Virus record (IMG/VR): IMGVR_UViG_3300017975_000003
Span: 1 to 50,158 of that record
Length of the DNA: 50,158 nt
Reading direction: 5' to 3' (one strand)
Origin: a virus
The notes under the pieces are model-generated. The model searched no databases and was not told where the DNA came from. It saw nothing but the letters and a program-made list of their open reading frames with translations. Each line of letters starts with the position of its first letter. Within the stretch, counting starts at the first letter, position 1. A program made the translations under genes and the position numbers. This document shows, piece by piece, positions 1 through 6,629 of the stretch.

Positions 1-518
1 CAGAGCGACATCACCGCCGCCTGCGCCGGCCCGCCGGCGAGCCTGACCTGGCCCCTCGGCTCGCCGCCCTCGCCGTCTGCGTCCACCTGCTCCAGGAACT
101 GCGGACAGGCCGCGCCCTCCCAGGCCGCGAAGCGGTCCATGAAGTCGTACAGCCGGCTGAGCAGGAGCCTCGAGCCCCGGACCTCGAAGTACGGGTAGCC
201 GTACTCGAGCCGCCCGCCGGTCCTCCTCCTGGGCCTGCGGTTGACGAACATCCCCCACGAGCCCCTGGCGTCCACGACGCCGCGCCAGAAGTGGGGGCTC
301 GTCTCGCAGTCCGCCCGGCCCTCGTGCGGGAGGACCGGGAGCGCGCGCCTCATGTCCTCGGCCTCGTCGCAGGCCGCGATCGCGCCATAGGCGTAGAGTA
401 CAATCTCCGCAAGCGAGGCCTGGCCGATCTGCTCCGACAGCAGGCCCGTCACAAAGTAGCTCCGGTGCATCGACGCCAGGTCCTCCAGCGTCGAGCGGTT
501 GACCTCGTCCAGGTTCAT
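1..518 (-). CDS. LAGLIDADG-like endonuclease-family protein, 3' part cut by window edge
   Basis: The frame opens with ATG at 516-518 and stays open for 172 codons to the left edge, so the C-terminus is missing. Around residues 77-90 it reads FWRGVVDARGSWG, the first LAGLIDADG helix in the form common in phage and chloroplast homologues. Later YPYFEVRGSRLLLSRLYDF fits the strand and helix that follow, and QVRLAGGPAQAA near the edge fits the next strand and helix. In active family members the residue before the final glycine of the motif is acidic. Here it is arginine (DARG), so this domain may bind DNA without cutting it, or cut only with a second intact half beyond the edge. The start overlaps the stop of the next gene upstream (ATGA), so the two are probably translated together. 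Not an intein, since no host protein surrounds it. Confidence 0.72.
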   Translation of the reverse strand, partial: MNLDEVNRSTLEDLASMHRSYFVTGLLSEQIGQASLAEIVLYAYGAIAACDEAEDMRRALPVLPHEGRADCETSPHFWRGVVDARGSWGMFVNRRPRRRTGGRLEYGYPYFEVRGSRLLLSRLYDFMDRFAAWEGAACPQFLEQVDADGEGGEPRGQVRLAGGPAQAAVMSL

Positions 519-793
519 AGCTCTCGCAGCCTCTGGATCGCGCGAGCCTCGGCCCCGCTGAAGTCGTAGGGCAGAGCGTGGCTGACGCGAGGGACCTCCT
601 CGAAAGATGGGCCAGGCACTTGCAGCCGGCCGGTCGCCGTCCCCGCTATCTTCTTTATCACTTGCCACTCGTGGCAGATCGAGTCGTCGCAGCCGAGGCA
701 GGGGACGACGTCGAACCCCTCCGCGTCGAGCAACGCTTGCCCGCCGTACTTCTCGATCCACTGGGTCTTCGTCAGCGGCAGTCTTCCTTGCAT
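515..793 (-). CDS. Small protein with cysteine/histidine cluster, function unknown
   Basis: A 92-residue protein starting MQGRLPLTKTQWIEKYGG. Residues about 32-42 contain CLGCDDSICHEW, a compact CxxC plus C and H group that could bind one zinc ion. No known family is recognised. It is the first leftward gene after the divergent intergenic region. No Shine-Dalgarno sequence is visible before the ATG. Instead a TAGGAT hexamer lies six bases upstream, so the message may be leaderless. Its stop overlaps the start of the LAGLIDADG-like gene by four bases, suggesting a two-gene unit. Real coding is supported by that overlap and by sensible composition. Confidence 0.65.
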   Translation of the reverse strand: MQGRLPLTKTQWIEKYGGQALLDAEGFDVVPCLGCDDSICHEWQVIKKIAGTATGRLQVPGPSFEEVPRVSHALPYDFSGAEARAIQRLREL

Positions 794-799
794 GGTTTC

Positions 800-805
800 A
801 TCCTA
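800..805 (-). promoter_or_regulatory. Candidate -10 element for the leftward gene pair
   Basis: On the minus strand TAGGAT is followed by six bases and then the ATG at 793. It matches the TANNNT class of -10 boxes. With the usual distance to the start point, transcription would begin at the ATG itself. No clear -35 box is seen. No upstream gene's stop codon explains the hexamer. Confidence 0.4.
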
Positions 806-843
806 CCACGAGGTGACAACGCCCGCGAACATCGTTTTCCGGT

Positions 844-1020
844 CTCTTATATAAGGGGTCAACGCGCTCGAGAATCACTCATGAAACACCCGGAGATCAA
901 CTACCCAATGGAACAATTTGCAACAACAACAGAACAAAACTACTTAACTATGACATTGGCGGAAGGACGTCTCCAATGTCTTGAGGGAATCTCTCGAGCG
1001 CGTTGACCTCCTATATAGCA
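844..1020. repeat. 177-bp inverted-repeat element, copy A
   Basis: The ends are inverted repeats of 26 bases: 848-873 pairs with 992-1017 with one A/C mismatch and one G/T pair. The core arm sequence is GGGGTCAACGCGCTCGAGA. The element aligns without any gap to copy B at 14168-14344; identity begins at CTCT on the left and ends after GCA on the right. The interior is more diverged but keeps blocks at the same offsets, notably TTGGCGG and CTCCAATGTC. In this copy GACATTGG (952-959) and CCAATGTC (973-980) form an inner 8-bp hairpin. It could be a miniature mobile element, a structured RNA or a recombination site. Confidence 0.85.
881..1006 (+). CDS. 41-residue frame inside element copy A
   Basis: ATG at 881 and TGA at 1004-1006 lie at exactly the same offsets as the frame in copy B. 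The product begins MKHPEINYP and ends EGRLQCLEGISRAR. The copy B product ends VARLQCRDRHSRAR, so RLQC and the terminal SRAR are shared; 15 of 41 positions match by eye. The last codons are inside the right inverted-repeat arm, so part of the similarity is forced by the DNA arm. No good Shine-Dalgarno sequence precedes it. It may be a real micro-protein or only a by-product of a conserved RNA or DNA structure. Confidence 0.35.
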   Translation: MKHPEINYPMEQFATTTEQNYLTMTLAEGRLQCLEGISRAR

Positions 1021-1036
1021 GGCCCCTGGCTTCTTT

Positions 1037-1078
1037 GCCCAGACGTCGGTCTCCGTCGCCCAGACGTCGGTCTCCGTC
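1037..1078 (+). repeat. 21-bp perfect tandem repeat, two units
   Basis: The unit GCCCAGACGTCGGTCTCCGTC occurs at 1037-1057 and again at 1058-1078 with no change (21 bases; described here by its ends and length). Each unit contains the palindrome GACGTC. It lies between element A and the small terminase promoter. It could be an operator or a small-terminase binding (packaging) site, but it might equally be a chance slippage duplication. Confidence 0.7.
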
Positions 1079-1132
1079 GCGTCTTATTTCACGACAGACA
1101 TGTGGAGTGTCAAGCGGCAGCGCACAAGATGC

Positions 1133-1138
1133 CATAAT
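1133..1138 (+). promoter_or_regulatory. Candidate -10 box for the late terminase unit
   Basis: CATAAT ends ten bases before the ATG at 1149. The surrounding GATGCCATAATAAAAGT is almost the same as GATGGCATAATAAAGT before the endolysin gene at 34525, which argues for a shared phage promoter type. No Shine-Dalgarno sequence lies between the box and the ATG, so the leader would be only a few bases. Confidence 0.5.
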
Positions 1139-1148
1139 AAAAGTAGCT

Positions 1149-1784
1149 ATGAGTAGGAATGACAAGCACTTGACCACGCCAGACGAAAACGGGGTAGTTC
1201 GCGACACACGAGGACACTTCGCCCCAGGCTCCTCGAAGCCCCCAGGCTCCGGGCAGCGCAAAGGCGTGCCGCAGAGGTTGAAGCGTCTCGACGCAGTCAT
1301 CGTCGAGCTCGAGCTGAGGCTCAACAGGCAGTGCGACCCGGTCGTCACCCTGGTCGAGCTCGGCGCCGGCTATGACGCCGCGGCGGAGAGAGACCTCGCG
1401 CGGTTCGCCCCGGAGCTCGTGCAGGCCGTCCTCGACACGCCGAACTGGGAGAACCTCTTCTACGAGGAGCTCAAGAGCCTCGGGCTGCGGACGGACGTCG
1501 TTCGTGCGCTCAAGGAGCGTGTCGTCCCGCGAGACGTGAGGCTGGACGCGAGCAAGGCAGCCGCCAGGTTCGTGCGGCCGATGCTCGCGCAGACCGAGCT
1601 GAGCGGCCCCGACCAGGGCCCTGTGCCGGTCGCGTCGTTCAACGCCGTCGACCTGATGGGCCGCGACAAGGCCGTCGCCATGATCGAGGAGCTGCAGATC
1701 GCGATGGCCGAGAAGGTCAGAGAGTCACTGGCGCGCGGGGCCGAGGGCGACCCCCGCGCCGACCGAGAAGGAGAGGAGGTATAG
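1149..1784 (+). CDS. terS: Probable small terminase subunit
   Basis: A 211-residue protein placed two small genes before the large terminase. The small subunit binds the packaging site and directs the large subunit to cut. Residues 13-37 contain VVRDTRGHFAPGSS and then GSGQRKGVPQRLKR, the basic N-terminal style seen in many phage small terminases. The middle is helical and acidic, and the C-terminus is highly charged. The open frame extends upstream to 981, but ATG at 1149 is preferred because the extra residues are arginine-serine repeats encoded by the tandem DNA repeat, and because a CATAAT box lies just upstream. No sequence search supports the call; it rests on position, size and N-terminal style. 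Confidence 0.6.
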   Translation: MSRNDKHLTTPDENGVVRDTRGHFAPGSSKPPGSGQRKGVPQRLKRLDAVIVELELRLNRQCDPVVTLVELGAGYDAAAERDLARFAPELVQAVLDTPNWENLFYEELKSLGLRTDVVRALKERVVPRDVRLDASKAAARFVRPMLAQTELSGPDQGPVPVASFNAVDLMGRDKAVAMIEELQIAMAEKVRESLARGAEGDPRADREGEEV

Positions 1785-1787
1785 ACG

Positions 1788-1988
1788 ATGGCTGTACACC
1801 TGACGAACGCCCAGGCTCAGACGATCATGAGCAAGACCGTCGGCGCATGCACGCCGGTGGAGATCTACGCGATGCTCGACCTGATGGGCCGCACTCGCTT
1901 CAACGTGTCCGATGAGGACTTCCCCAGCAACCTCGCGAACGAGACCACGCTGGCGACGCTCTTCCCCGCCGGCTCCACCCAGTGGTAG
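1788..1988 (+). CDS. Hypothetical protein, 66 residues
   Basis: It starts three bases after the terminase small gene, with a strong purine-rich ribosome binding site (GGAGAGGAGG) that lies inside the end of that gene. The product begins MAVHLTNAQAQTIMSKT and is mostly polar with a mixed helical pattern. No family is recognised. Its place between the terminase genes suggests a packaging or late role but proves nothing. A terminator-like hairpin follows directly after the stop. Confidence 0.7.
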   Translation: MAVHLTNAQAQTIMSKTVGACTPVEIYAMLDLMGRTRFNVSDEDFPSNLANETTLATLFPAGSTQW

Positions 1989-1992
1989 CGCA

Positions 1993-2024
1993 GCGCGCGC
2001 CTCTCGCGGGGCGCGCGCACCTTT
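1993..2024 (+). terminator. Terminator-like hairpin between the terminase genes
   Basis: GCGCGCGCC at 1993-2001 pairs perfectly with GGCGCGCGC at 2010-2018 around an eight-base loop, and ACCTTTTC follows. A four-base T run is short, so partial read-through to the large terminase gene is likely. Confidence 0.55.
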
Positions 2025-2045
2025 TCAAATAGGAGAAAGACGACG

Positions 2046-2285
2046 ATGGGAACTACCAACGAAGCGCTGGCCTTCCTGCTGCGGCAAGAGGCCAAGCGGA
2101 CCCAGGAGCCGACGCTCCACGTAGACTGCATGCGGCACCTGGTCAACGTCCTCGGGGACGGTCAGCCCGCGCCGGCAGACGAGGACGACGAGAAGCTGTT
2201 CGCCGAGCTGGACGAGGCGGACGCCAAGGAGCAGGCCGACCCCGACGAGGACGAGATCGCGCCGACGACCGAGAGCGAGGACTAG
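2046..2285 (+). CDS. Acidic small protein, function unknown
   Basis: A 79-residue protein with ribosome binding site AGGAGAAAG ahead of the ATG. The N-terminal third is a plausible helix (NEALAFLLRQEAKR). The C-terminal half is very acidic (EDDEKLFAELDEADAKEQ and DEDEIAPTTESED) and probably disordered. It ends seven bases before the large terminase start. It could be a second packaging accessory protein, but no family is recognised. Confidence 0.7.
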   Translation: MGTTNEALAFLLRQEAKRTQEPTLHVDCMRHLVNVLGDGQPAPADEDDEKLFAELDEADAKEQADPDEDEIAPTTESED

Positions 2286-2292
2286 CGACCAG

Positions 2293-3837
2293 ATGCGCAG
2301 CGTGCAGCAGACGATGGAGATGATGAAGGCCGCGGCGTCCCGCGGGTGGGCGGTCAGCCCCCTCGCCACCGCCGTCGCTCTGTCTGCACGTGACGCCGTC
2401 CCGTACCGCCCTTACAAGCACCTGCGGCTGCTGAGCAACGAGGTCCGCCACGCGGTGCTCGAGGGCGAGAACCTGATCGTGTCCATGCCGCCGCAGCACG
2501 GCAAGTCGTGGCAGATCTCCAAGTGGACGCCGGTGTGGATCCTCGAGAACTGGCCCCACTACAACATCATCAACGCCGGCTACGGCAAGGACTTCGCGAA
2601 GGACTGGGGCCGCGTCGTGCGCAACCTGGTGTCCAGGCACCAGGACTCGCTGACGTTCGACCTGGCGCAGGACAGCACGAAGGCGGACTACTGGCACACG
2701 GACAGGGGCGGCTCGATGCTGTGCGCCGGCGTCGGCTCGGGCATCACCGGCAAGCCGGCCAACGTGGCCGTCATCGACGACCCGGTCAAGGGCCACGCCG
2801 AGGCCGCGTCCTTCACCTACCGCGAGGCGGCGTGGAACTGGTACGTCTCCGAGCTCCGCACGCGCATGGCGAAGAAGCACAGCATCATCATCGTCATGAC
2901 CAGGTGGAACGAGGACGACCTCGCCGGCCGAATCATCAAGAAGGGCATCGAGCGCTTCAAGGTCATCAACCTGCCCGCGATCTACGACGAGAAGGCCGCC
3001 GGCATGGGGCCCGACCCGCTCGGCCGCAGGATAGGTGAGCTGCTCTGCCCCGAGCTCCACGACCTGGACGACCTCAGCGCGCAGATGAGGAACAGCGAGG
3101 AGGTGTGGGAGTCGCTGTACCAGGGGAGGCCCGGCGCGACCGCCGGCCTCGGCAACGTGTACAACGCCTTCGACGAGCGGCTCCACGTGCGCGACTGCGA
3201 CCGCGACCCCAGCCTGCGCCTGTTCCTGAGCGTCGACTTCAACGTCGACCCGATGTGCGGCGTCATCGGCCAGTACAAGGAGTTCATGAGCGCGCAGTCG
3301 CGCGTCACCAACGAGAAGTTCGCGACGGTCGAGATCCTCGACGAGGTGTGCCTGCCGAACAGCTCGACCGAGGAGTGGACCAAGGAGTTCGTGCAGCGGG
3401 CGCGGCAGCTGTGCGGCAGCTACGACGTCGACCTGGAGATCCACGGCGACCCGGCCGGCAAGTCGCGGCACACGAGCCAGGTGGCCGGCAGCGACTACGA
3501 CATCATCAAGGAGATCCTGCGCGGCTACCGGCAGTTCAACGTGCGCTACTGCGTCAAGGGCTCGGCGCCGCTCATCAAGGACAGGGTGAACGCGGTCAAC
3601 AAGATGCTGCGCAACGCCCTGGGCGAGACCAGGCTGTTCATCAGCCCGCGGTGCAAGATGCTCAAGCGCGACCTCGAGAACGTCAGGTGGAAGCGGGACG
3701 CGAGCGGCAACACGACGGGGCAGCTCGAGAAGGCGCAGAAGGACCTCACGCACGTGAGCGACGCGCTGGGCTACTTCATCGAGACCAGGTACGGCAGGAC
3801 GCAGAGCGCGGGCGGACAGTCGGGTTTGCTACAATAA
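2293..3837 (+). CDS. terL: Terminase large subunit (packaging ATPase and nuclease)
   Basis: The 514-residue protein drives DNA into the procapsid and cuts the concatemer. The ATPase domain has the Walker A-type loop MPPQHGKSW at residues 65-73, Walker B VAVIDDP at 158-164 and the coupling motif VMTRWNEDDLAGR at 201-213. The C-terminal RNase H-like nuclease shows its expected acidic residues: Asp315 in SVDFNVDP, Asp386 in HGDPAGK and Asp490 in HVSDALGYF. Length and motif order are normal for the family. The coupling motif and PPQHGKS place it with terminases of long-tailed phages. No Shine-Dalgarno sequence is strong before the ATG at 2293; translation may be coupled to the gene ending at 2285. 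Confidence 0.95.
   Translation: MRSVQQTMEMMKAAASRGWAVSPLATAVALSARDAVPYRPYKHLRLLSNEVRHAVLEGENLIVSMPPQHGKSWQISKWTPVWILENWPHYNIINAGYGKDFAKDWGRVVRNLVSRHQDSLTFDLAQDSTKADYWHTDRGGSMLCAGVGSGITGKPANVAVIDDPVKGHAEAASFTYREAAWNWYVSELRTRMAKKHSIIIVMTRWNEDDLAGRIIKKGIERFKVINLPAIYDEKAAGMGPDPLGRRIGELLCPELHDLDDLSAQMRNSEEVWESLYQGRPGATAGLGNVYNAFDERLHVRDCDRDPSLRLFLSVDFNVDPMCGVIGQYKEFMSAQSRVTNEKFATVEILDEVCLPNSSTEEWTKEFVQRARQLCGSYDVDLEIHGDPAGKSRHTSQVAGSDYDIIKEILRGYRQFNVRYCVKGSAPLIKDRVNAVNKMLRNALGETRLFISPRCKMLKRDLENVRWKRDASGNTTGQLEKAQKDLTHVSDALGYFIETRYGRTQSAGGQSGLLQ
3830..3835 (+). promoter_or_regulatory. Candidate -10 box before the gene at 3852
   Basis: TACAAT overlaps the end of the large terminase gene (GLLQ stop). 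It is followed after 16 bases by the next ATG. The extended context TTTGCTACAATAATAAG resembles the other internal late sites. No good -35 box is seen. Confidence 0.4.
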
Positions 3838-3851
3838 TAAGAAGAGGCCGT

Positions 3852-4238
3852 ATGGCATACAACGAAGATGAACCAAGAGACGATCATGGCATGTGGACAG
3901 ACGGGAGTACGGCCGCACAGAAAAGCGAAGCTGCCGAGAAAGCTTCGCAGCGCGCTAGTTCACGCGGGGCAAAAGGACATAGCGACGCTGCTGCTGCGCA
4001 TCGCGACGCTGCTGCTGCGCATCGCGACGAGGCGAGCGCTAACAGTGGAAACAAGGTAGCCTACGACCATCAGCAGAAGGCAGCATATCACGACACCAAG
4101 GCCGCGTCTCACGAGCGCACGGCAGCGAAGCTGCGAACTAGTGAGAGCCAGACGCGTATAGACAAGTTCCAGAAGACTGCCATCAAAGAAGGACGCGGCG
4201 TGATGAACGGCGGGCGCTTTCGCTTGACAAAGCCATGA
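3852..4238 (+). CDS. Alanine- and histidine-rich repeat protein
   Basis: A 128-residue, very hydrophilic protein. It starts MAYNEDEPRDDHGMWTDG; the RDDHGxW motif is known from the N-termini of many phage head-region proteins. The middle has heptad-like repeats with the pattern AAAHRD (twice, from a 21-bp DNA duplication), followed by AYHDTKAASHERTAAK, so histidines recur at regular spacing on a probable long helix. The C-terminus ends basic (GGRFRLTKP). The function is unknown; metal binding or a helical head-associated role are only guesses. ATG at 3852 was chosen for the motif and the box upstream. It overlaps the next gene by four bases. Confidence 0.65.
   Translation: MAYNEDEPRDDHGMWTDGSTAAQKSEAAEKASQRASSRGAKGHSDAAAAHRDAAAAHRDEASANSGNKVAYDHQQKAAYHDTKAASHERTAAKLRTSESQTRIDKFQKTAIKEGRGVMNGGRFRLTKP
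3983..4024 (+). repeat. In-frame 21-bp tandem duplication
   Basis: Two perfect 21-bp units at 3983-4003 and 4004-4024 encode the heptapeptide DAAAAHR twice. The unit keeps frame and helix phase, so copy number could change without breaking the protein. Confidence 0.8.
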
Positions 4239-4831
4239 AGTACTTCTTCGTGGACACAGAGACGACTGGCGTGGACTTCAGGACCAACGGCATCTGGCAG
4301 ATGGCTGGGCAGATCTGGGTCGACGGCAGGGAGGTCGAGCGCTTCGGCTTCACCATGCAGCCGCTCAAGGGCAAGCTCGTGCACAACGAGGCCCTGGCGA
4401 AGGGCGGCGTGACGATGGAGCAGCTGCGTAGGTTCGAGCTGCCACATGCGCGCTACCACGCGCTGAAGAAGATCCTCGGCAGGCACTGCGACAAGTTCGA
4501 CAGGACGGACAAGATGTGGTTCGTCGGCTACAACGCCCAGTTCGACTGCCAGTTCATGCGCCAGTGGTTCGAGGACATGGGCGACAAGTACTTCGGCTCG
4601 TGGTTCTGGTATCCGTTCATCGACATCGCCCAGCTGGCCGGCTTCTGCCTCATGCGCCGGCGCGTGCAGATGGAGAACTTCCGGCTCGGCACGGTGTGCC
4701 GCCACATGGGCGTCGAGTTCCGCGAGGACGACGCGCACGACGCCCAGTACGATGTGGATAAGGCCCGACAGCTCTTCGACCGGCTCGTGGAGACCGGCCT
4801 CGTCGTGCTGCCGGCAGACCCGACACAATAG
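4235..4831 (+). CDS. DEDDh-type 3'-5' exonuclease
   Basis: A 198-residue single-domain nuclease of the DNA polymerase III epsilon type, which trims DNA or RNA from the 3' end with two metal ions. Exo I is FVDTETTG (Asp7, Glu9). Exo II is GYNAQFDCQFM (Asp104). Exo III is AHDAQYDVDKARQL with His168 and Asp173, which sets the DEDDh subtype. All catalytic residues are present. It is unusual to find it among packaging and head genes and away from the polymerase on the other strand. Its start overlaps the previous stop by four bases, so translation is coupled. Confidence 0.9.
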   Translation: MKYFFVDTETTGVDFRTNGIWQMAGQIWVDGREVERFGFTMQPLKGKLVHNEALAKGGVTMEQLRRFELPHARYHALKKILGRHCDKFDRTDKMWFVGYNAQFDCQFMRQWFEDMGDKYFGSWFWYPFIDIAQLAGFCLMRRRVQMENFRLGTVCRHMGVEFREDDAHDAQYDVDKARQLFDRLVETGLVVLPADPTQ

Positions 4832-4846
4832 ATAAGGAGGAACGAA

Positions 4847-5257
4847 ATGTACTGCATCCCGCTCGGATACGTGACTGTTCCCGCGGCAGGAACGCCTGTC
4901 GCCATGGCCAGCGTCGTGGCGGCCTTCAACGCGGCCATGACGGCGGCGGGCAAGACCGTCCAGCTGGACCCCAACGAGAAGGTCCACAAGATCGAGTTCT
5001 GGCCGCTGGTCACCAACACCGGCGTCGTGTACGTCGGGCTGGACGTCAGCGCGCCGATGAGCACCGGCGCCGCGATGAACAAGGGCACAGGCCTCAACAT
5101 CCTCAAGGCCATCCAGGTGCCGGCGGCCTCGGGCCACCAGGACTTCTTCTTCGCCGAGGACACTGACGGAAGCGTCAACACCGTCCGCATCGCCGACTAC
5201 GCGCTAGACGTGGCGACGAGCGGCCAGGGCTTCATGATCTACGCATTCAAGAACTAA
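4847..5257 (+). CDS. Probable small virion protein, function unknown
   Basis: A 136-residue protein with a strong ribosome binding site (AAGGAGG) eight bases before the ATG. The sequence is rich in beta-strand-like segments (MYCIPLGYVTV, VVYVGLDVSAP, GFMIYAFKN) and small residues, with few charges. This fits a capsid decoration or accessory structural protein. The strong start signal suggests high expression. No family is recognised. Confidence 0.65.
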   Translation: MYCIPLGYVTVPAAGTPVAMASVVAAFNAAMTAAGKTVQLDPNEKVHKIEFWPLVTNTGVVYVGLDVSAPMSTGAAMNKGTGLNILKAIQVPAASGHQDFFFAEDTDGSVNTVRIADYALDVATSGQGFMIYAFKN

Positions 5258-5275
5258 GGCAGGCTAGGAGAAGGC

Positions 5276-5548
5276 ATGGCAGGCAAGAAGCACCCACTGA
5301 CGAAGTCGCACGAGAAGCTGAAGAAGGTCCGGGGCAGGGGCGAGGACGTGCAGCACCACCTCGCCGCCGTCTGCTACCTCCGCTCGTTGGAGACGGAGCT
5401 CGACGCGGTCACCCGTGAGATCCACAAGGCATGCGTCGCCCTGGACACCTCGAAGGAGTACCGCAAGTTCACGCGGCACGCCGACCATGCGCAGCAGCGG
5501 CTGCACCAGACGATCAAGAAGGTCACGAAGAAACTCGACAGGAAATGA
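5276..5548 (+). CDS. Small basic helical protein, function unknown
   Basis: A 90-residue, lysine- and histidine-rich protein (MAGKKHPLTKSHEKLKKVRG; C-term TIKKVTKKLDRK) with a predicted helix-rich fold. Ribosome binding site AGGAGAAGG precedes the ATG. It overlaps the following gene if that gene starts at 5545. It may bind nucleic acid, but this is only from charge. Confidence 0.65.
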   Translation: MAGKKHPLTKSHEKLKKVRGRGEDVQHHLAAVCYLRSLETELDAVTREIHKACVALDTSKEYRKFTRHADHAQQRLHQTIKKVTKKLDRK

Positions 5549-5550
5549 CA

Positions 5551-6627
5551 ATGAAACTTATAGCAATAATGCTGCTAGCCTTGCTCTTGACTGCCGGCAG
5601 CCTGCCCCTGACGACAGTATCAGACACGCTCGTCAACAACGCCGGCTTGCCGTTCAGCGGAATTTTGCTAGTGTCGTGGCCAGCTTACTCAGTGTCAGGG
5701 CAGACAGTGCAGGCGGGGTCAATGAGCGTATTTGTGCAAGGCGGCGTGCTGTCGCTGAAGCTCGTGCCGACCGACCAGATGACATGCGCCGGGCCTTGTG
5801 TCTATACCGCGCAGTGGAACGGCGCCATGACGACTTGGGTGGTCCCGACGTCGGCGTCGACGCTCACTCTTTCGCAGGTCACAGCTTCGCCGCTTACCGG
5901 CATTGGCTATATCCAGCTAGGGAGCGCCGCGTACACTCCGGCCGGCGTCACCGGTCTTGGAGTCACAGGCGTCTCGTCCGGCAGCTACATGCAGATTCAA
6001 GTGCAGAACTTGAGCGGCACGACCGGCAGCAGCGATCTCGTCGCCACCGCGAACGACGGCAACGACTCGGCGCATTACATTGACCTCGGCATAAACAGCG
6101 CGGGCGGAGCCAGCAGCCCATTCACCAACCCTCACGCTGGATATCTGTACCTACAAGACTCAGAGTTCGACATCGGTGCCCTCGGCGCCTCGTCTCCGGC
6201 GATAAACTTCTGGCTCGGCAGCACGCCGGCTCAAGTGGCTACTATCTCCATGGCGGGGATCGCCGCCCAAGCGCTGGCCGGCAGCTCGACTGGATGGGCT
6301 GCGGCGGTCGGCGCCGCGGCCGGAGCGTCCCCCGGCACCCCAGCGTGCGTCGCTTCGCACGTGTGCGACTCCTTGTCTGGACAGATCGGCTTGACAATGG
6401 GCACGGCGACGACGACAACTGGAGTCATCTTGACGGTGACGCTCAACGGAACCGCGCGAGTCAATCTGCCGAACTGCGTGGTTGAGGCATGGCTCTCTGC
6501 CTCGCCGTACACACCTCTTGCAGTATCTCCGACGGTCACGACGTCATCAGTCTCATTTCAAGTGACTGGCACCGCCGCGGCCACGTCCACCGCGTATACT
6601 TTCTCTTATGTCTGTGGAGGCCAATAA
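5551..6627 (+). CDS. Secreted fibre-like protein with Sec signal peptide
   Basis: A 358-residue protein. Residues 1-18 (MKLIAIMLLALLLTAGSL) form a clear signal peptide. A beta domain follows (LPLTTVSDTLVNNAG ... ILLVSWPAYSVSG ... VPTSASTLTLSQV). It is matched by a similar domain in the protein at 32686-33900. The C-terminal half has YMQIQVQNLSGTTGSSDLV, then NDSAHYIDLGINSAGG and a GYLYLQ stretch, the pattern of a tail-fibre or appendage domain common in phages. A signal peptide on a virion-type protein is odd; the product may act in the envelope, for instance in receptor masking, instead of the virion. ATG at 5545 is an alternative start, overlapping the previous stop. Confidence 0.75.
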   Translation: MKLIAIMLLALLLTAGSLPLTTVSDTLVNNAGLPFSGILLVSWPAYSVSGQTVQAGSMSVFVQGGVLSLKLVPTDQMTCAGPCVYTAQWNGAMTTWVVPTSASTLTLSQVTASPLTGIGYIQLGSAAYTPAGVTGLGVTGVSSGSYMQIQVQNLSGTTGSSDLVATANDGNDSAHYIDLGINSAGGASSPFTNPHAGYLYLQDSEFDIGALGASSPAINFWLGSTPAQVATISMAGIAAQALAGSSTGWAAAVGAAAGASPGTPACVASHVCDSLSGQIGLTMGTATTTTGVILTVTLNGTARVNLPNCVVEAWLSASPYTPLAVSPTVTTSSVSFQVTGTAAATSTAYTFSYVCGGQ

Positions 6628-6629
6628 GC

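Larger units (their letters stand above)
794..1148. other. Divergent intergenic region
   Basis: This 355-base stretch separates the leftward pair from the rightward late genes. It contains copy A of the 177-bp inverted-repeat element, a 21-bp tandem duplication and a CATAAT box just before the small terminase gene. It is the natural place for early/late promoters and for a packaging start site next to the terminase genes. No tRNA or conventional gene was recognised in it apart from the 41-codon frame inside the element. Confidence 0.6.

Noticed and set aside
981-1148. Upstream extension of the small terminase frame
   Set aside because: Encodes arginine-serine repeats from the tandem DNA repeat and element arm; the ATG at 1149 sits after a promoter-like box.
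2143-3753. 536-codon open frame on the minus strand opposite the large terminase
   Set aside because: Repetitive Val/Arg/Leu/Ala composition typical of the antisense of G+C-rich codons; the plus strand carries a motif-complete terminase.
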